Shown here: positions 1 to 8,502 of the stretch, piece after piece
Layout: the number at the start of each line of letters is the position of its first letter
Position numbering within the stretch: the stretch's first letter is position 1
Assembly (NCBI RefSeq): GCF_014280935.1
Contig: NZ_JACLZI010000043.1
Location: 1-33,285, forward strand
DNA length: 33,285 nt
Reading direction: 5' to 3'
Source: Aquibacillus kalidii
GTDB lineage: Bacteria; Bacillota; Bacilli; Bacillales; Amphibacillaceae
Program-made: the position numbers and the translations under genes
The notes under the pieces: generated by a model
What the model saw: only the letters and a program-made list of their open reading frames with translations
What the model was told of the DNA's origin: nothing
Database searches by the model: none

Positions 1-140
1 GTGAAGATCCCGGAAGAGCGTTCTTTGCGTCACGGGAAGGCTTGAGGCCGTGCCCACGGAAAGCGGAGTATTCTGCCGGAACGAGTTCAAGCACATATCC
101 AAAGGTTCTTATAAGTTACTGCAGATTTTATCTCAAATAC
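1..140 (-). repeat. GC-rich interspersed repeat, left-end copy (truncated)
   Basis: This GC-rich stretch in an AT-rich region matches the reverse complement of 33128-33285 almost base for base. Identity is near complete over the GC-rich core (about 1-100). It continues with small indels through the AT-rich flank to the block ATTTTATCTCAAATA (125-139). The same core, more diverged, occurs twice at 13871-14270. Shared landmarks are GCCCACGGAAAGCG and the TTGAGATAAAAT flank. The copy is cut by the window start, so its outer end is missing. No open reading frame in it looks genuine. It may be a miniature mobile or REP-like element; function unknown. Confidence 0.85.
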
Positions 141-208
141 GTAGTTGGAATAGAAAAGGGTATTCAATAATAGTTTTTTATAAAATAGGTATGAAGGGAA
201 AGGGAACG

Positions 209-667
209 ATGGCAAATTATATTGGGGATCTTCGTAAGGAAATTGGCACTCGGCCGATCATTATGGTAGGAGCGGGAGTAATGGTTTTTAATAAAGAGGA
301 ACATTTACTTTTACAGCTACGTTCAGATACGAATGATTGGGGATTGCCAGGTGGTGCAATGGAATTAGGAGAGACCTTTGAGGAGACGGCAAAAAGAGAA
401 TTATACGAAGAAACAGGCTTAGTAGCCGACGATTTAACGTTTGTTGATCTACTTTCAGGGGAACACCTCTATTATAAATATCCGAATAAGGATGAGGTTT
501 ATAATGTTATAGGATTGTATGAAACTAATTCTGTAACTGGTAACATAAACATGTTAGATGGGGAAAGTAAGGATGTAAAATACTTTTCAATGAATCAATT
601 GCCAAGTAATATTCAAAAGGTATCAGGAATAATGATAGAAGCGTTTAAGAAAAAGCAATCTTCGTAA
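209..667 (+). CDS. NUDIX hydrolase
   Basis: A 152-residue NUDIX-fold hydrolase, predicted to split a nucleoside diphosphate linked to another moiety; the substrate is not evident. The Nudix box runs from about residue 49 to 71: GGAMELGE, then REL and EETGL, fitting G-x5-E-x7-RE-U-x-EE-x-G-U, with all the metal-binding glutamates present. The ATG at 209 is preceded by the purine-rich stretch GAAGGGAAAGGG. The frame stays open upstream to a GTG at 50, but that extension lies in the repeat and has no ribosome site. It is transcribed alone or with the next gene 55 bp downstream. Its length is normal for a stand-alone NUDIX protein. Family assignment is secure; the specific activity is not. Confidence 0.9.
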   Translation: MANYIGDLRKEIGTRPIIMVGAGVMVFNKEEHLLLQLRSDTNDWGLPGGAMELGETFEETAKRELYEETGLVADDLTFVDLLSGEHLYYKYPNKDEVYNVIGLYETNSVTGNINMLDGESKDVKYFSMNQLPSNIQKVSGIMIEAFKKKQSS

Positions 668-722
668 ATAGTAGCTATTATTTGTTACACTAGTTATACG
701 AAATAAAAAGGAGGAAATTATT

Positions 723-1244
723 TTGCGATTAGAAGATAAAAAGGTTTTAGCACTTATTGAGGACGACTTTGAAGATTTGGAGTTATGGTATCCTGTTTTG
801 CGACTAAGAGAGGAAGGGGCAACTGTTGATTTAGTCGGAAAAGAAGCAAATAAAAAATATGTTGGTAAATATGGTGTCCCAGCAGAATCAGACTATGCTT
901 TTACAGATGTAAATCCAGAGGACTATCACGCCATCCTTGTACCAGGTGGTTGGGCACCAGATAAATTAAGGAGATATCCAGAGGTTATCAACTTTATTAA
1001 ACATATGGATGATAATAAAAAGTTAATTGGTCAAATATGCCATGCTGGATGGGTATTGATATCGGCGGATATACTGAACGGGAAACAAGTGACAAGTACG
1101 CCAGGGATAAAAGATGACATGACTAATGCTGGCGCAACTTGGATAGATGAAGCAGTTGTTGTGGATGGACATATCATCTCAAGCCGCCGTCCACCGGATT
1201 TACCTCCATACGTGAAAGTATTTGCTGATAAATTAGCTGAATAA
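723..1244 (+). CDS. DJ-1/PfpI family protein (type 1 glutamine amidotransferase-like)
   Basis: A 173-residue single-domain protein of the DJ-1/PfpI superfamily, like the Bacillus general stress proteins of the YfkM/YraA group. The nucleophile elbow is GQICHAGW with Cys106-His107, and the acidic partner region near the N-terminus is EDDFEDLEL. GGWAPD (75-80) and the tail SSRRPPDLPPY are typical of the PfpI branch, whose members are described as stress-linked proteases, chaperones or deglycases. It starts at TTG, well supported by AAGGAGG about 8 bases upstream. A terminator-like hairpin follows the stop. The true reaction is uncertain, as for most of the family. Confidence 0.9.
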   Translation: MRLEDKKVLALIEDDFEDLELWYPVLRLREEGATVDLVGKEANKKYVGKYGVPAESDYAFTDVNPEDYHAILVPGGWAPDKLRRYPEVINFIKHMDDNKKLIGQICHAGWVLISADILNGKQVTSTPGIKDDMTNAGATWIDEAVVVDGHIISSRRPPDLPPYVKVFADKLAE

Positions 1245-1250
1245 TTGGTT

Positions 1251-1284
1251 AGTAACCTCTTTTATTCAGGGGTTACTATTTACT
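1251..1284 (+). terminator. Rho-independent terminator after the DJ-1/PfpI gene
   Basis: AGTAACCTC (1251-1259) pairs with GGGGTTACT (1269-1277) with one G-U pair, followed by a short AT-rich tail ATTTACTT. The T-run is weak, so read-through into the DUF456 gene is possible. Confidence 0.6.
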
Positions 1285-1315
1285 TGAATCGAAAAGATGA
1301 ATAGGAGCGTGTTAC

Positions 1316-1792
1316 ATGGATTTTTTAATATGGGCAATTATTATTGTTTGCTTTGTCCTTAGTTTTGTTGGAATTATTTTTCCCCTAATCCCTTCTCCAC
1401 TTGTTTTATGGATTGGGTTCTTACTTTACTTCTTCTTTTTATCAACTGGAAATTTGTCTTGGATATTTTGGACTGCGATGGTTGTACTTACGATCGTGCT
1501 TATTGTTTCGGATATTATAGCAAACAGTTACTTTGTTAAGAAATATGGAGGAAGTAAATGGGGAGAGAGAGTGGCTGCTGTTGGGGTCATTGTTGGATCA
1601 TTCATCATTCCACCTTTTGGAATAATTGTTGTACCTTTTGTGGCTGTATTATTAGTTGAGCTCTTACAAAAGCGATCCTCAAATGATTCATTTAAAGCGG
1701 CAATCGGATCTTTATTAGGATTTCTAGGTGGATCAATTGCTAAAGTAGTGATTCAATTATTAATGATCGTATGGTTTTTGATCGCAATATAA
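1316..1792 (+). CDS. DUF456 domain-containing membrane protein
   Basis: A 158-residue, very hydrophobic protein matching the DUF456 family (Bacillus YqgC-like). Membrane segments are visible at about residues 3-25, 27-43, 50-68, 83-112 and 133-157. The family's glycine-rich motifs are seen in KKYGGSKWGERVAAVG and GSLLGFLGGSIAKV. The ATG at 1316 follows AATAGGAGCG. No function is established for the family. The gene stands between two terminator-like hairpins, so it is probably its own unit, and it converges with the DUF3817 gene. Family call is good; the role is unknown. Confidence 0.85.
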   Translation: MDFLIWAIIIVCFVLSFVGIIFPLIPSPLVLWIGFLLYFFFLSTGNLSWIFWTAMVVLTIVLIVSDIIANSYFVKKYGGSKWGERVAAVGVIVGSFIIPPFGIIVVPFVAVLLVELLQKRSSNDSFKAAIGSLLGFLGGSIAKVVIQLLMIVWFLIAI

Positions 1793-1828
1793 TGGCCTTG
1801 ATAACTTTGGATTGGAGCGTTATGTTAA

Positions 1829-1872
1829 AAAGAACAAAAGGATGGAAGCACTAAGCCTCCATCTTATTTTTG
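1829..1872. terminator. Bidirectional terminator between DUF456 and DUF3817 genes
   Basis: GATGGAAGC (1841-1849) pairs with GCCTCCATC (1855-1863). On the plus strand the stem is followed by TTATTTTT; on the minus strand by CTTTTGTTCTTTTT. The minus-strand arm overlaps the last codons and stop of the DUF3817 gene, a compact convergent arrangement. Confidence 0.8.
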
Positions 1873-2165
1873 GTTAAATTAGATTTTCGTATGTAGTAGT
1901 CTAGCAAGAAGTTTCCAAAGGGGATGAAAGCAACTAGGACTGACATAACTGGCCACTTCCATGCCCAACGAATAGTTATCGTGGTGTAGGCTATCATGAG
2001 TAAGTATATGCAAAACAGTGCCCCATGGATCGAACCTACAATAGTTACTGCTTCAGGTGAATTCGCCATATACTTAAGTGGCATTGCAATGAATAGAAGG
2101 ATGATTAATGAAGATCCTTCGATTAAGCCTGAGAAACGGAATAGATTAATTGAGGAAGAGAAAAT
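1851..2165 (-). CDS. DUF3817 membrane protein, probable ATT start
   Basis: A 104-residue small membrane protein of the DUF3817 family (Bacillus YdzA-like). From the ATG at 2084 only 77 residues would be made, losing the conserved first membrane segment. The frame stays open upstream and encodes the expected N-terminus, reading (I/M)FSSSINLFRFSGLIEG and then SSLIILLFIAMPLKYMA. There is no in-frame ATG, GTG or TTG in that stretch. An ideal GGAGG (2175-2179, complement strand) lies 9 bases before an ATT at 2165-2163, so ATT is the likely initiator. The ATG at 2084 has no ribosome site. Three membrane segments are predicted. An unresolved frameshift or sequence error is the alternative. Function unknown. 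Confidence 0.78.
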   Translation of the reverse strand: MFSSSINLFRFSGLIEGSSLIILLFIAMPLKYMANSPEAVTIVGSIHGALFCIYLLMIAYTTITIRWAWKWPVMSVLVAFIPFGNFLLDYYIRKSNLTKNKMEA

Positions 2166-2245
2166 GGGATGACACCTCCAATAAAAAGTTTTTAATATTT
2201 ACAGTATATTATATTTAGAAAAGGAAATAAAAGGAGAAGGATAAT

Positions 2246-3046
2246 TTGGCTATAGCAAGAGCATTAACAATAGCAGGAGCAGCAGCACAAGGAAGTGCAG
2301 GGATACAAGCTGATCTAAAAACATTTCAGGAGAGAAACGTCTACGGAATGTGTACCATAACAGCAATTGTTGCAAATAACCCTGTGACCGAGCGAGGTAT
2401 TTTTCTTCATCCAGTAGAACAAATTAAGGCGCAATTTTATACGTCCTTAACAAATGTAGGGATTGATGCTGCGAAGACGGGTATGCTTTTCTCCAAAGAC
2501 ATTATTGAGCTAGTTGTTAGTTTGTTAAAGGAACATCCGATCCAAAACCTCGTAGTGGATCCAGTAATGATTGGGAAAATGGGATCGCAGCTTTTAGCCG
2601 ACGAAGCAATTGAAATAGTGAAAAGTGAACTAATTCCTCTAGCTACTATTATTACACCTAATAAATATGAAGCAGCAAGGCTTTTAAATGTTGAAACCAT
2701 TGAAACTATAGCTGAATTAAAACAGGCAGCTGTGGAGCTGTATAAGCTAGGGTGTCAGGCTGTATTAATAAAAGGTGGGCCAATGTCAGAGACTGCTACA
2801 GATATATTTTATGATGGTAATGAAATAGTCGAGCTTAATTCAAGCAAAGTAGATACCATTCATACTAGTGGTGCTGGTTGTACGTATTCAGCAGTTATTA
2901 CAGCTGAATTAGCAAAAGGAACGCCTTTACGCGAATCTGTATATATAGGGAAAGAATTTGTTTATGAAGCTATTAAAAGTGCGATCTCATTTGATAATGG
3001 GATAGGTTCAGTTAATCATGGGGGGCACCGTAATAGAATTTATTAA
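2246..3046 (+). CDS. pdxK: pyridoxal/pyridoxine kinase, PdxK (ThiD2-like)
   Basis: A 266-residue ribokinase-fold kinase close to Bacillus PdxK, a ThiD paralogue that phosphorylates B6 vitamers and also hydroxymethylpyrimidine. Evidence: AGIQADLKTFQERNVYG near the N-terminus, DPVMIGKMGSQLL in the middle, and the ATP-site motif GAGCTYSAVITAELAKG near residue 210. GAGC rather than GAGD is typical of this Gram-positive PdxK group. The N-terminal substrate loop reads GAAAQGSAG where the usual form is GSDSSGGAG. The start is TTG with AAGGAGAAGG just upstream. It is probably monocistronic, ending at a strong bidirectional terminator. Whether it works on B6 or on thiamine precursors cannot be settled here. 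Confidence 0.85.
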   Translation: MAIARALTIAGAAAQGSAGIQADLKTFQERNVYGMCTITAIVANNPVTERGIFLHPVEQIKAQFYTSLTNVGIDAAKTGMLFSKDIIELVVSLLKEHPIQNLVVDPVMIGKMGSQLLADEAIEIVKSELIPLATIITPNKYEAARLLNVETIETIAELKQAAVELYKLGCQAVLIKGGPMSETATDIFYDGNEIVELNSSKVDTIHTSGAGCTYSAVITAELAKGTPLRESVYIGKEFVYEAIKSAISFDNGIGSVNHGGHRNRIY

Positions 3047-3106
3047 ATTATCGAGCAATAGCACTTATCTTTATAAAAGCCCAATAACATGAAAAGCTTA
3101 TAAATA

Positions 3107-3141
3107 GAAAATCGAGTATAATTATACTCGATTTTTGTTTT
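3107..3141. terminator. Bidirectional terminator, pdxK / carbon-nitrogen hydrolase
   Basis: A near-perfect palindrome: AAAATCGAGTATA (3108-3120) pairs with TATACTCGATTTT (3123-3135), with T-runs on both strands. It lies between two convergent genes. Confidence 0.9.
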
Positions 3142-3942
3142 TTATTTAGTACGATATAGTTGATAAATGTCTGGTCTTCGGTCTGAATCAATTGGAATCG
3201 TATTTCTAACCTCTTCAACTAGATCAGGATTAATTACACCGTGTATCACTATTTCTTCTTCTAGGGCTTCTTCTACTACTTCCCCCCAAGGATCAATGAT
3301 CATAGAATGGCCACCGAACTGATTGTTTGGATCAGAGCCAACTCGATTACATGCTACTACATAGCTTTGATTTTCAATGGCTCTACTTATTAGCAATGCT
3401 CGCCAATGATCTATTCGTTGCCTTGGCCACTCTGCTACAACGAAAAGTACTTTGGTATTATGAAGCATATTAGTACGTATCCACTCTGGGAACCTGATAT
3501 CATAACAAATTACCCCTGCGCATTTTGTATTGTCGAGCTCAAATACACCATCAAGAGAACCACCTGTTAAGTACTTATCTTCTTCCATCAGTCGAAAAAG
3601 ATGAGCTTTATCATAGTGTTTAACGACTTCACCTTTTCGGTTGAATATGATCATAGTATTAGTAACTTTACTACCCGTCCTCTTTGCTATCGATCCAGCA
3701 ATAATGTTAACGTTGTTGGCTTTTGCTAATTTAGAAATGAAGTATATTGTGTCATTAGCATTGTTGTCAGCAATTTCATCTAATCGTTTAAGATCATAAC
3801 CAGTAGTCCATAACTCTGGCAGGACTACAATATCTGTGGTATTAAAGTTAACTTGTGAAAAGTATGAGCTAATTCGTTCTTGATTTTCTTTCGGATTACC
3901 AAATGTAACATTCATTTGAATAAGCGAAACATTTATAGACAT
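3142..3942 (-). CDS. mtnU: carbon-nitrogen hydrolase, MtnU/omega-amidase-like
   Basis: A 266-residue nitrilase-superfamily amidase. The catalytic triad is visible: Glu43 (VVLPELWTTGYDL), Lys112 (HYDKAHLF) and Cys146 (GVICYDIRFPEWIR). Further family stretches are AEWPRQRIDHWRALLISRAIENQ and GGHSMIIDPWGEV. The sequence strongly resembles Bacillus MtnU (YkrU), which removes the amide from the 2-oxo acid amide left after the last transamination of methionine salvage. No other mtn gene is nearby, so a more general omega-amidase role is possible. It starts at ATG with CGGAGGGTG upstream and shares a terminator with convergent pdxK. Superfamily is certain; the MtnU assignment rests on recalled similarity. 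Confidence 0.85.
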   Translation of the reverse strand: MSINVSLIQMNVTFGNPKENQERISSYFSQVNFNTTDIVVLPELWTTGYDLKRLDEIADNNANDTIYFISKLAKANNVNIIAGSIAKRTGSKVTNTMIIFNRKGEVVKHYDKAHLFRLMEEDKYLTGGSLDGVFELDNTKCAGVICYDIRFPEWIRTNMLHNTKVLFVVAEWPRQRIDHWRALLISRAIENQSYVVACNRVGSDPNNQFGGHSMIIDPWGEVVEEALEEEIVIHGVINPDLVEEVRNTIPIDSDRRPDIYQLYRTK

Positions 3943-4130
3943 AACACCCTCCGATAATTGAGTGACATTTGTTAAAAGCCTAACTTAAATCATATTTATT
4001 TTAAACTAAAACAATTTATTCTATATAGCTTTTCCTTATCTTTACAGGTTTAAGATAAAGGGAATTCCATATATTAAAGAGTGAACAACTTACTTCTGTT
4101 GTTCTATTATCCCACAAGGAGTGATCGGTT

Positions 4131-4328
4131 ATGGCAGATAATAATAATAAATTGTTAGTGCCGGGTGCTGAAAATGCGATGAACAATATGAAAGAAGAGA
4201 TCGCTAATGAATTCGGTGTTCAACTAGGGGCCGATACAACTGCACGTGCAAACGGATCAGTGGGGGGCGAGATGGTCAAAAGAATGATCAGTATCGCTGA
4301 ACAAAGTATGCAAAATAACCAGAAATAG
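4131..4328 (+). CDS. alpha/beta-type small acid-soluble spore protein
   Basis: A 65-residue SASP of the alpha/beta type. These proteins coat forespore DNA, protect it from UV and heat, and are degraded at germination to feed outgrowth. Both family signatures are present: [22 protein letters not shown] (residues 21-42), which includes the GPR protease cleavage region around ANEFG, and [17 protein letters not shown] (42-58). The start is ATG with AAGGAGTG upstream. Expression is expected in the forespore from a sigma-G promoter, but I could not place one with confidence. Upstream is a small dyad, GAACAAC (4083-4089) with GTTGTTC (4098-4104). This gene marks the organism as an endospore former. 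Confidence 0.97.
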   Translation: MADNNNKLLVPGAENAMNNMKEEIANEFGVQLGADTTARANGSVGGEMVKRMISIAEQSMQNNQK

Positions 4329-4330
4329 TA

Positions 4331-4364
4331 AAAAAGCGGGGACTTATTCAAGTCCTCGCTTTTT
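4331..4364. terminator. Bidirectional terminator, SASP / DUF4349 genes
   Basis: AAAAAGCGGGGACTT (4331-4345) pairs with AAGTCCTCGCTTTTT (4350-4364) around an ATTC loop, with one G-U pair and T/A runs on both sides. It serves both convergent genes. Confidence 0.92.
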
Positions 4365-4367
4365 CAC

Positions 4368-5309
4368 TTAATTCCTGTTTTGTTTTTCTTGTCGATTCTT
4401 TCTCGAAATTCTATAAATTATAAAACAAACAATTCCTAGGATTAATAGTAAAGGGAAACTACCAACAATGAATACAAATAATCCAGAAAAGCTCGACAGT
4501 AAGAAGTTTGTACTTTTCATAAACTGTTGTTTTGTTTTTTCCCATGTGTTAAGTTCTTTGTTGTTTACAGAGGGAATATTTACTTTGTTTTCTTGTAAGT
4601 GTATGGTTACGGTTGCTAAGTCAGACTTATTTTGTAAATAGTTCAATCTTCCAGTGATTTGTTCTATTTCTTCTTGAACGGTGGCCAAATCTTCTGAGAT
4701 CTTAAGAAGATCCTCTGTTTTTTCAGCCTTTTCCATAAAGGACAATAACCTTTCTTCCACAACCTTTTTGGATTTGAGTCTTGACTCTAGATCCACATAT
4801 TCTTCTGTTACATCCTCACCTGACACAGAATTTTCAAGGACCTTCATATCCCCGTTTTCGATAAATTGGAGAAATGTCTGAAATTGTTCCTGTGGAATTC
4901 GAGCAGTGATCATCCCTTCTTTTAATTGATCATCAGCACCTCCATACGTATGTGATTCTACTATATAACCTCCCTTTTCTTGTATTTGTGTATTTATTTC
5001 ATCAACGGCTTTGTTGTACTGTTTAACTTGTAATCGAAGGTTGGCAGTATAGATAATCTTTCGGTTTATTTTAGTTGGATTTTCAATTGAATCTGTTGCT
5101 TTTGTTTCTTGATCTTGAGAACCTGTTTGGTCTGTTGTGGCTGATTCTTCTTTCAATTTGAATTCTTCTGATTTCTCTTCAACTGCTTCCGTATTCATTG
5201 TGTCTTCTGCCGTACTTTCATATTCTGCTGACTCATCGTTTGATTGACACGCAGTAAAGAGAACACTACTAATAATTAAAAATAATATAGTCGTAATCCA
5301 TTTCTTCAT
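4368..5309 (-). CDS. DUF4349 domain lipoprotein
   Basis: A 313-residue predicted lipoprotein anchored at the membrane outer face. The N-terminus MKKWITTILFLIISSVLFTAC has a lipobox with Cys21, followed by an acidic Glu/Ser/Thr-rich linker to about residue 80. The DUF4349 region follows, from RKIIYTANLRLQV, with a coiled-coil stretch around 170-235 (repeated EERLLSF, EDLLKISEDLATVQEEIEQ). A C-terminal membrane segment at about 270-297 (FVFIVGSFPLLLILGIVCFIIY) ends in a basic tail, so both ends are membrane-tethered. I prefer the ATG at 5309, which has AAAGGG 8 bases upstream; a GTG at 5318 is also in frame. The family has no firm function. Confidence 0.85.
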   Translation of the reverse strand: MKKWITTILFLIISSVLFTACQSNDESAEYESTAEDTMNTEAVEEKSEEFKLKEESATTDQTGSQDQETKATDSIENPTKINRKIIYTANLRLQVKQYNKAVDEINTQIQEKGGYIVESHTYGGADDQLKEGMITARIPQEQFQTFLQFIENGDMKVLENSVSGEDVTEEYVDLESRLKSKKVVEERLLSFMEKAEKTEDLLKISEDLATVQEEIEQITGRLNYLQNKSDLATVTIHLQENKVNIPSVNNKELNTWEKTKQQFMKSTNFLLSSFSGLFVFIVGSFPLLLILGIVCFIIYRISRKNRQEKQNRN

Positions 5310-5569
5310 GCGACACACCCTTTTTATTTTATAAGTCGAGGAGAAGTGTTATTAAGTTACAGTCTTTTGTAAGAATATAAAATATACTGCATAACGCATA
5401 CTTATTTATATGGATAGTAAATGTTCCAAATAGCTTTCTATTACAAAAAGATCCCGTATTAATTTGGGCCTGACTATATCTAGGTTTATTATCACGTATA
5501 GGCAATTTGTTCATAAGTTAGTGAAGAATAATTGAAAGAAAAAAACTTTGAAAAAATTATGTTTTACTG
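5310..5569. other. Intergenic region before the arg promoter
   Basis: AT-rich spacer between divergent genes. It should contain the minus-strand promoter for the DUF4349 gene, but I could not fix one. A 61-codon minus-strand frame here lacks a ribosome site and resembles nothing I know. I see no RNA gene. Confidence 0.5.
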
Positions 5570-5604
5570 TTGAATTAATATACCTAATAGTGCATAATAA
5601 TTCA
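5570..5604 (+). promoter_or_regulatory. argG promoter with overlapping ARG box (ArgR/AhrC)
   Basis: A sigma-A-type promoter reads TTGAAT (5570-5575), 17 bases, CATAAT (5593-5598). Overlapping the -10 is TGCATAATAATTCA (5591-5604), which fits the ArgR/AhrC operator pattern TGAATNNNNATTCA with one changed base. Repressor bound there with arginine would block RNA polymerase. This is inferred from the pattern, not tested. Confidence 0.65.
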
Positions 5605-5660
5605 TACACAATCAAAAATAAAAGATTTCATTTTACTATATACGTTAGGGGAGATTTTAA

Positions 5661-6920
5661 ATGGGTAAAGAAAAGATCGTATTAGCATATTCGGGTGGAC
5701 TAGATACTTCGGTTGCTATCAAATGGTTACAAGATAAGTATAATTATGATGTTATTGCAGTTGGATTGGATGTTGGAGAAGGTAAGGATCTTGAATTTGT
5801 TAAGAAAAAAGCAATTGATGTAGGTGCAATCAAATCCTATACTGTTGATGCCAAATCATTGTATGCAAATGAATACGTGTTACCTGCTTTACAAGCAAAC
5901 CTACTTTATGAAGGAAAATATCCATTAGTTTCTGCGTTGTCTCGTCCGTTAATTGCAAAGATCCTAGTTGATATTGCAGAAAAAGAAGGAGCTACAGCAG
6001 TAGCGCACGGGTGTACTGGTAAAGGGAATGACCAAGTAAGATTCGACGTTGCATTTACAGCACTTAATCCGAACCTAAAGATTGTAGCTCCAGTTCGTGA
6101 ATGGAAAATGACAAGAGATGAAGAAATAGCTTATGCAAAAGAGAATGGTATTCCAGTACCAGTAGATTTGGATAATCCATATAGTGTCGATCAAAACCTA
6201 TGGGGACGTAGTAATGAATGTGGTATCTTAGAAGACCCTTGGGCAGAGGCACCTAAGGAAGCGTTCGAACTGACGGTTGATCCACAGGACGCTCCTGATA
6301 AGCCGCAAGTAGTTCACATTTCATTTGAAAAAGGTAAGCCTGTTTCTTTAGATGGTGAAGTTTTACCATTGGATGAACTAATCCTTAAGTTGAATAGTAT
6401 TGCTGGTCAACATGGTGTTGGTCGTATTGATCACGTTGAAAATCGTTTAGTGGGGATCAAATCACGTGAAATATATGAGTGTCCTGCAGCACTAACGTTG
6501 ATTGCTGCTCACCAAGAACTTGAAGCATTAACGTTACCAAGAGAAGTAGCGCAATTTAAACCGACTGTTGAACAAAAGCTAGCACAAACTGTTTATGACG
6601 GCTTATGGTATTCCCAATTAACGGATGCACTAAAGGCATTTATTGAACAAACACAAGAATATGTTTCTGGAACTGTTAAGGTGAAATTATATAAAGGTCA
6701 TGCGCTAGTTATTGGACGTGAGTCTTCTAATTCTTTATATGACTTTGATCTTGCAACTTACAACAAAGGTGATGCGTTTGACCACGAATCAGCATTAGGA
6801 TTTATTAAGCTGTGGGGATTACCAACACAGGTTCACTCTTCAGTAACTAAAGCTCAAAAGAAAAAGGATAATTCAATTGAAAAAACAGTAATCGATGTAA
6901 AGGAAGCAGTGAAGCAATGA
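5661..6920 (+). CDS. argG: argininosuccinate synthase
   Basis: A 419-residue ArgG, joining citrulline and aspartate with ATP to make argininosuccinate, the penultimate step of arginine synthesis in the cytoplasm. The N-type ATP pyrophosphatase P-loop is AYSGGLDTS (residues 9-17). Other family blocks are [14 protein letters not shown], a citrulline/aspartate-binding region, and WGRSNECG. Length matches Firmicute ArgG (about 400-420). The ATG follows AGGGGAGA. It overlaps argH by four bases (ATGA), implying translational coupling. Transcription starts at the ARG-box promoter about 60 bases upstream, so arginine repression is expected. Confidence 0.98.
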   Translation: MGKEKIVLAYSGGLDTSVAIKWLQDKYNYDVIAVGLDVGEGKDLEFVKKKAIDVGAIKSYTVDAKSLYANEYVLPALQANLLYEGKYPLVSALSRPLIAKILVDIAEKEGATAVAHGCTGKGNDQVRFDVAFTALNPNLKIVAPVREWKMTRDEEIAYAKENGIPVPVDLDNPYSVDQNLWGRSNECGILEDPWAEAPKEAFELTVDPQDAPDKPQVVHISFEKGKPVSLDGEVLPLDELILKLNSIAGQHGVGRIDHVENRLVGIKSREIYECPAALTLIAAHQELEALTLPREVAQFKPTVEQKLAQTVYDGLWYSQLTDALKAFIEQTQEYVSGTVKVKLYKGHALVIGRESSNSLYDFDLATYNKGDAFDHESALGFIKLWGLPTQVHSSVTKAQKKKDNSIEKTVIDVKEAVKQ

Positions 6921-8344
6921 AACTATGGGGCGGACGTTTTACTAAACCAACAAATGAATTAGTGGATGAATATACGGCATCTATCCGTTTTGATCAAAAA
7001 CTAGCTCAGTTCGATATTCAAGGAAGTCTTGCCCACGTTGAGATGCTAGCGAAGTGCAACATTATTCCTGAAAGTGACGCAGCTACCATTGCGGAAGGCC
7101 TAAAAATTGTAGCTGAAAAAATAAAAGCTGGTGAAGCTGAATTAACAGAAGATAATGAAGACATTCATATGAATGTTGAAAAATTATTAATTGATGAAAT
7201 CGGACCTGTTGGTGGGAAGTTACACACTGGAAGAAGCCGTAATGATCAAGTCGCTCTTGATATGCGGTTATATTTAAGAGAAGCACTTATCACACTTAGT
7301 CAGCAACTAGTGGATGTACAACAAGCATTGTACAATCAAGCAAAAGAGAACCTTGATACCGTTCTTCCAGGTTATACACATTTACAACGGGCACAACCAG
7401 TGCTATTTGCACATCATATGATGGCGTATGTATTTATGTTTCAACGTGATGTTGATCGACTTGCAGATAGCTTCAAGCGGGTTAATCAATCGCCGCTTGG
7501 CGCCGGTGCATTGGCTGGAACATCCTTTCCTATTGATCGACATTATGTTGCAGATAAATTAAATTTTGATGGTATCTGTGAAAATAGTCTAGATGCAGTA
7601 AGTGATCGTGATTTTGTAGTAGAATTTCTATCAAATGCATCTTTGGTTTCTATGCATTTATCCCGGTTGTGTGAAGAGCTTGTACAGTGGTCTAGTGCGG
7701 AGTTTAACTTTGTGGAGCTAGATGATGCATTCTGTACAGGGAGCAGCATGATGCCACAGAAGAAAAACCCGGATGTAGCAGAACTAGTTCGGGGGAAGAC
7801 AGGTAGGGTGTATGGCCATTTAATGGGAATGCTCACTACTTTAAAAGGATTACCGCTTGCATATAATAAAGATATGCAAGAGGATAAAGAAGGAATGTTT
7901 GATACAGTAGAAACATTAAAAGGTGCACTTGCCTTATTTGCTCCAATGATCGAAACCATGGATGTAAAAAAGGAAAATATGTATCAAGCAGTTGCTAAGG
8001 ATTATTCAAATGCTACAGATTTAGCGGATTATCTCGTTGGAAAGGACTTACCTTTCAGAGAGGCGCATGCCGTAGTTGGTCAGGTAGTATTACATTGCAT
8101 AAATGAAGGTAAATATTTACTGGATCTTGCAATTGAGGAATTTAAACAATTTTCTTCCTTAATTGAAAATGATATTTATGATGTTCTTTCTCCAAAAGCG
8201 GTAGTGAATGCCCGTAACGTAGCTGGTGGTACAGCGAAAAACCGTGTAGAAGAACAGATCTTAAAAGCAGAGCAATTGTTCGAAAATAGTTCAAGTTGGA
8301 TTAAGGAACATGCTCAAAAAATTGAAGTATTATTAGCTGATTAG
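6917..8344 (+). CDS. argH: argininosuccinate lyase
   Basis: A 475-residue ArgH that splits argininosuccinate into arginine and fumarate, the last step of arginine synthesis. It belongs to the fumarase/aspartase superfamily. Visible blocks are KLWGGRF at the N-terminus, [33 protein letters not shown], and the superfamily signature [12 protein letters not shown] (275-286) in the flexible loop that carries the catalytic serine. Length is normal (460-475). The start overlaps the argG stop. A terminator follows, separating argGH from carAB-argF. Confidence 0.98.
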   Translation: MKLWGGRFTKPTNELVDEYTASIRFDQKLAQFDIQGSLAHVEMLAKCNIIPESDAATIAEGLKIVAEKIKAGEAELTEDNEDIHMNVEKLLIDEIGPVGGKLHTGRSRNDQVALDMRLYLREALITLSQQLVDVQQALYNQAKENLDTVLPGYTHLQRAQPVLFAHHMMAYVFMFQRDVDRLADSFKRVNQSPLGAGALAGTSFPIDRHYVADKLNFDGICENSLDAVSDRDFVVEFLSNASLVSMHLSRLCEELVQWSSAEFNFVELDDAFCTGSSMMPQKKNPDVAELVRGKTGRVYGHLMGMLTTLKGLPLAYNKDMQEDKEGMFDTVETLKGALALFAPMIETMDVKKENMYQAVAKDYSNATDLADYLVGKDLPFREAHAVVGQVVLHCINEGKYLLDLAIEEFKQFSSLIENDIYDVLSPKAVVNARNVAGGTAKNRVEEQILKAEQLFENSSSWIKEHAQKIEVLLAD

Positions 8345-8360
8345 GATGAATTTGATAAAA

Positions 8361-8407
8361 AAAGAACTAGGTCCCTGCCTTCAAAGGGAGGCTTAGTTCT
8401 TCTTTTA
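8361..8407 (+). terminator. Rho-independent terminator after argH
   Basis: AAGAACTA (8362-8369) pairs with TAGTTCTT (8394-8401), with inner CCCT/AGGG pairing and mismatches between, followed by CTTTTAT. It ends the argGH unit. Confidence 0.8.
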
Positions 8408-8416
8408 TATCCATCT

Positions 8417-8450
8417 ATGCATAAATATAGATTATTCGGTATAAATATTA
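8417..8450 (+). promoter_or_regulatory. Candidate carA promoter / weak ARG box
   Basis: A plausible -10 TATAAAT sits at 8440-8446 and a TGCATAAATATAGAT stretch at 8418-8432. The latter only partly matches the ArgR operator. No good -35 is seen. Arginine control is expected from the genes but weakly supported by the sequence. Confidence 0.35.
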
Positions 8451-8502
8451 GGCTTATCCAACGATAAATAGGCTATCTTTGAAAATCGGGAGGGACCGCG
8501 AC

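Noticed and set aside
50-208. N-terminal extension of the NUDIX protein from a GTG at 50
   Set aside because: It lies partly in the repeat, has no ribosome site, and the extra 53 residues resemble nothing; the ATG at 209 is well placed.
1851-2084. DUF3817 protein starting at the ATG at 2084
   Set aside because: No ribosome site, and it would drop the conserved first membrane segment that is encoded in frame upstream.
5329-5514. 61-codon minus-strand frame upstream of the DUF4349 gene
   Set aside because: No ribosome site and no recognisable family; more likely chance.
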